7,479 nucleotides of DNA, taken from NCBI GenBank assembly GCA_013138705.1, contig WTCF01000220.1, positions 1-7,479 on the forward strand. The letters run 5' to 3'. Source of the stretch: Deltaproteobacteria bacterium. GTDB taxonomy: Bacteria; Desulfobacterota; Dissulfuribacteria; Dissulfuribacterales; UBA3076. A program made the position numbers and the translations under genes. Positions 6,461 to 7,479 of the stretch are shown here, piece after piece (the stretch's first letter is position 1; each line of letters starts with the position of its first letter). Below the pieces are notes generated by a model that saw only the letters and a list, made by a program, of their open reading frames with translations, had not been told where the DNA came from and did no database searches.

Positions 6461-6465
6461 ACTCT

Positions 6466-7479
6466 GTGCAGCAAGGAGTCCATAGAGAGCGGCGTCGATT
6501 TTTTCGAATACCGTTAAATGTCCCGCTGTGCTTAAAAACAGAAGCCCTTGGATCTGTAATGGGTGTAGTTTCAACTGATCTGAGTCCGTATGGCATTCAG
6601 ATTGAGTCTGATAGCCCTGTTAGTCATCATGAGACTGTGACTCTCCGGCCCGGTGAAGAAGGCCTCAAGACCGATTATGTTGCAAAAGGGCAAATTAGGT
6701 GGGTTAAACAAGAAAAAGGCAAGTTCAGGAGTGGAATAGCCTTTGAAAACATAGTTGATTGGCCTTTTTCTATTTCTGACCTGGTTAAAGGCCTTGAGAC
6801 TGAACTCAGCCATTCATTTTATTTTCAATACCTTTTAGATAGCCTGGATGATGGTGTTCTGATCTTTGATTCCAAGCTCGATATTGTTTCCTCCAACAAT
6901 AATCAGCCATTTTGCCTGCCAAGAGATCCTGAAAAACTCAAGGGAAAACATTTTTCAGAGGTCTGCTCACTATTTAAGAGTTCTCGAGGAGAAGGTTCTT
7001 TTAGAGAACTGTTAGATAAAGCCCTGGCTGATAGAAAAGAGGTTAGGGTAAGCGCTTTTCCTTGCGACTTGCCGTGGCTAAATGAGCCGGATTGTCATAG
7101 ATATTATAATATTTGGCTTTTGCCTTTAATCAGCCCTGAGGGTACAAGAGGTCTGGTTTTGCGCAGTCGCGATGTTACTGCACTGCGCCGGCTCAAGGAT
7201 AGGGGAAAAGCCAGGGAAGAGACCTTTTGGCAACAATACAGGCATTTCATTTTTGGTCAACTGTTCGATGATCTTCTTGAGGATATTGCAAATCCTTTAT
7301 CTGCAATAATGGGGCGTCTCGATCTTATGACTCAAAAAATGTCCAGCATTGAAACACCCATAGATAAAGCGCAGCTCAAGGTTTGGACCTCTGATATCGA
7401 GTCAATTCAGACCATAACAGGTCAAATAACGGAATTTTGCCGGGCCATTGCTCGCAGAAGGAAAAAGGAGACAATAGGA
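6466..7479 (+). CDS. PilZ-PAS-HisKA-like signalling protein, 5' part
   Basis: The frame is open from GTG 6466 to the window edge, giving 338 residues with the C-terminus missing. Residues about 5-105 form a PilZ c-di-GMP-binding domain: RRFFR (10-14) supplies the RxxxR motif and DLSPYG (38-43) the DxSxxG motif, followed by strands ending FRSGIAFEN (87-95). Residues about 116-240 look like a PAS domain (FYFQYLLDSLDDGVLIFD opening, RSRDVTALRRLKD close). From about 265, DDLLEDIANPLSAIMGRLDLM resembles the first helix of HisKA, but the position of the phosphorylatable His (5 residues before the Pro of NPL) is Glu272. No signal peptide or membrane segment is visible. An ATPase (HATPase_c) domain would be expected beyond the window. 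It is probably a cytoplasmic sensor that reads c-di-GMP, possibly under sigma-54 control. PilZ is confident, PAS moderate and HisKA-like moderate. Confidence 0.85.
   Translation, partial: MQQGVHRERRRFFRIPLNVPLCLKTEALGSVMGVVSTDLSPYGIQIESDSPVSHHETVTLRPGEEGLKTDYVAKGQIRWVKQEKGKFRSGIAFENIVDWPFSISDLVKGLETELSHSFYFQYLLDSLDDGVLIFDSKLDIVSSNNNQPFCLPRDPEKLKGKHFSEVCSLFKSSRGEGSFRELLDKALADRKEVRVSAFPCDLPWLNEPDCHRYYNIWLLPLISPEGTRGLVLRSRDVTALRRLKDRGKAREETFWQQYRHFIFGQLFDDLLEDIANPLSAIMGRLDLMTQKMSSIETPIDKAQLKVWTSDIESIQTITGQITEFCRAIARRRKKETIG

Larger units (their letters stand above)
6261..6465. other. 205-bp intergenic region upstream of the PilZ gene
   Basis: Beyond the twin palindromes, the -24/-12 element and the ribosome binding site, I see no coding frame, tRNA or recognisable riboswitch here. 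In particular, the conserved bases of the GEMM c-di-GMP riboswitches are not apparent. The DNA is strongly AT-rich, with an A-run at 6371-6377 between enhancer and promoter that could favour bending. Confidence 0.6.

Noticed and set aside
6318..6465. c-di-GMP riboswitch upstream of the PilZ gene
   Set aside because: The conserved GEMM bases and paired stems are not visible, and the predicted leader from 6414 is only about 52 nt.
6571..6813. Minus-strand 80-codon open frame
   Set aside because: It lies wholly inside the PilZ gene on the opposite strand and resembles no known protein; the plus-strand frame has the motifs and the ribosome binding site.

Overview
The window (about 7.5 kb, moderate GC in the genes, AT-rich intergenic DNA) looks like chromosome of a Gram-negative, sigma-54-using bacterium. 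The mix of a receiver-GGDEF protein, a sigma-54 activator, a PilZ signalling protein and an extra-looking MreB is most reminiscent of Desulfobacterota (the former Deltaproteobacteria). This placement is inferred from gene content and protein style, not from a marker-gene comparison.

Left block (1-3829, + strand): four tightly packed genes. These are the 3' part of gatB (Asp/Glu-tRNA amidotransferase subunit B), mtnA (5-methylthioribose-1-phosphate isomerase), a protein of two GAF-like domains with no recognisable output domain, and an MreB-family actin. Every junction overlaps (4 nt, about 17 nt and about 11 nt with the preferred starts), so they are probably co-transcribed and translationally coupled although their functions look unrelated. 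No mreC or mreD follows mreB.

Middle (3896-5174): a minus-strand response regulator-diguanylate cyclase (REC-GGDEF), convergent with mreB. It is separated from the next gene by a 313-bp AT-rich divergent intergenic region holding a 16-bp dyad, a longer inverted repeat and weak sigma-70-like boxes.

Right block (5175-7479, + strand): a sigma-54 enhancer-binding protein (AAA+ plus Fis-type HTH, no receiver domain), then a 205-bp gap, then the start of a large signalling gene that runs off the window. That gene is visible only by translating from a GTG start with a good ribosome binding site. It encodes PilZ, then a PAS-like region, then a HisKA-like helix whose H-box histidine position is occupied by Glu. 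The gap holds two identical 12-bp palindromes 20 bp apart and, about 100 bp downstream, a good -24/-12 (sigma-54) promoter match. This is the geometry expected of an enhancer plus sigma-54 promoter, and the enhancer-binding protein gene lies directly upstream.

Taken together, 3896-7479 reads as a c-di-GMP signalling locus. It has a synthase with phosphorylation-type input and a product-inhibition site, a sigma-54 activator, and a PilZ-bearing sensor protein that may be its target. The wiring is inference; the domains and sites are seen in the sequence.
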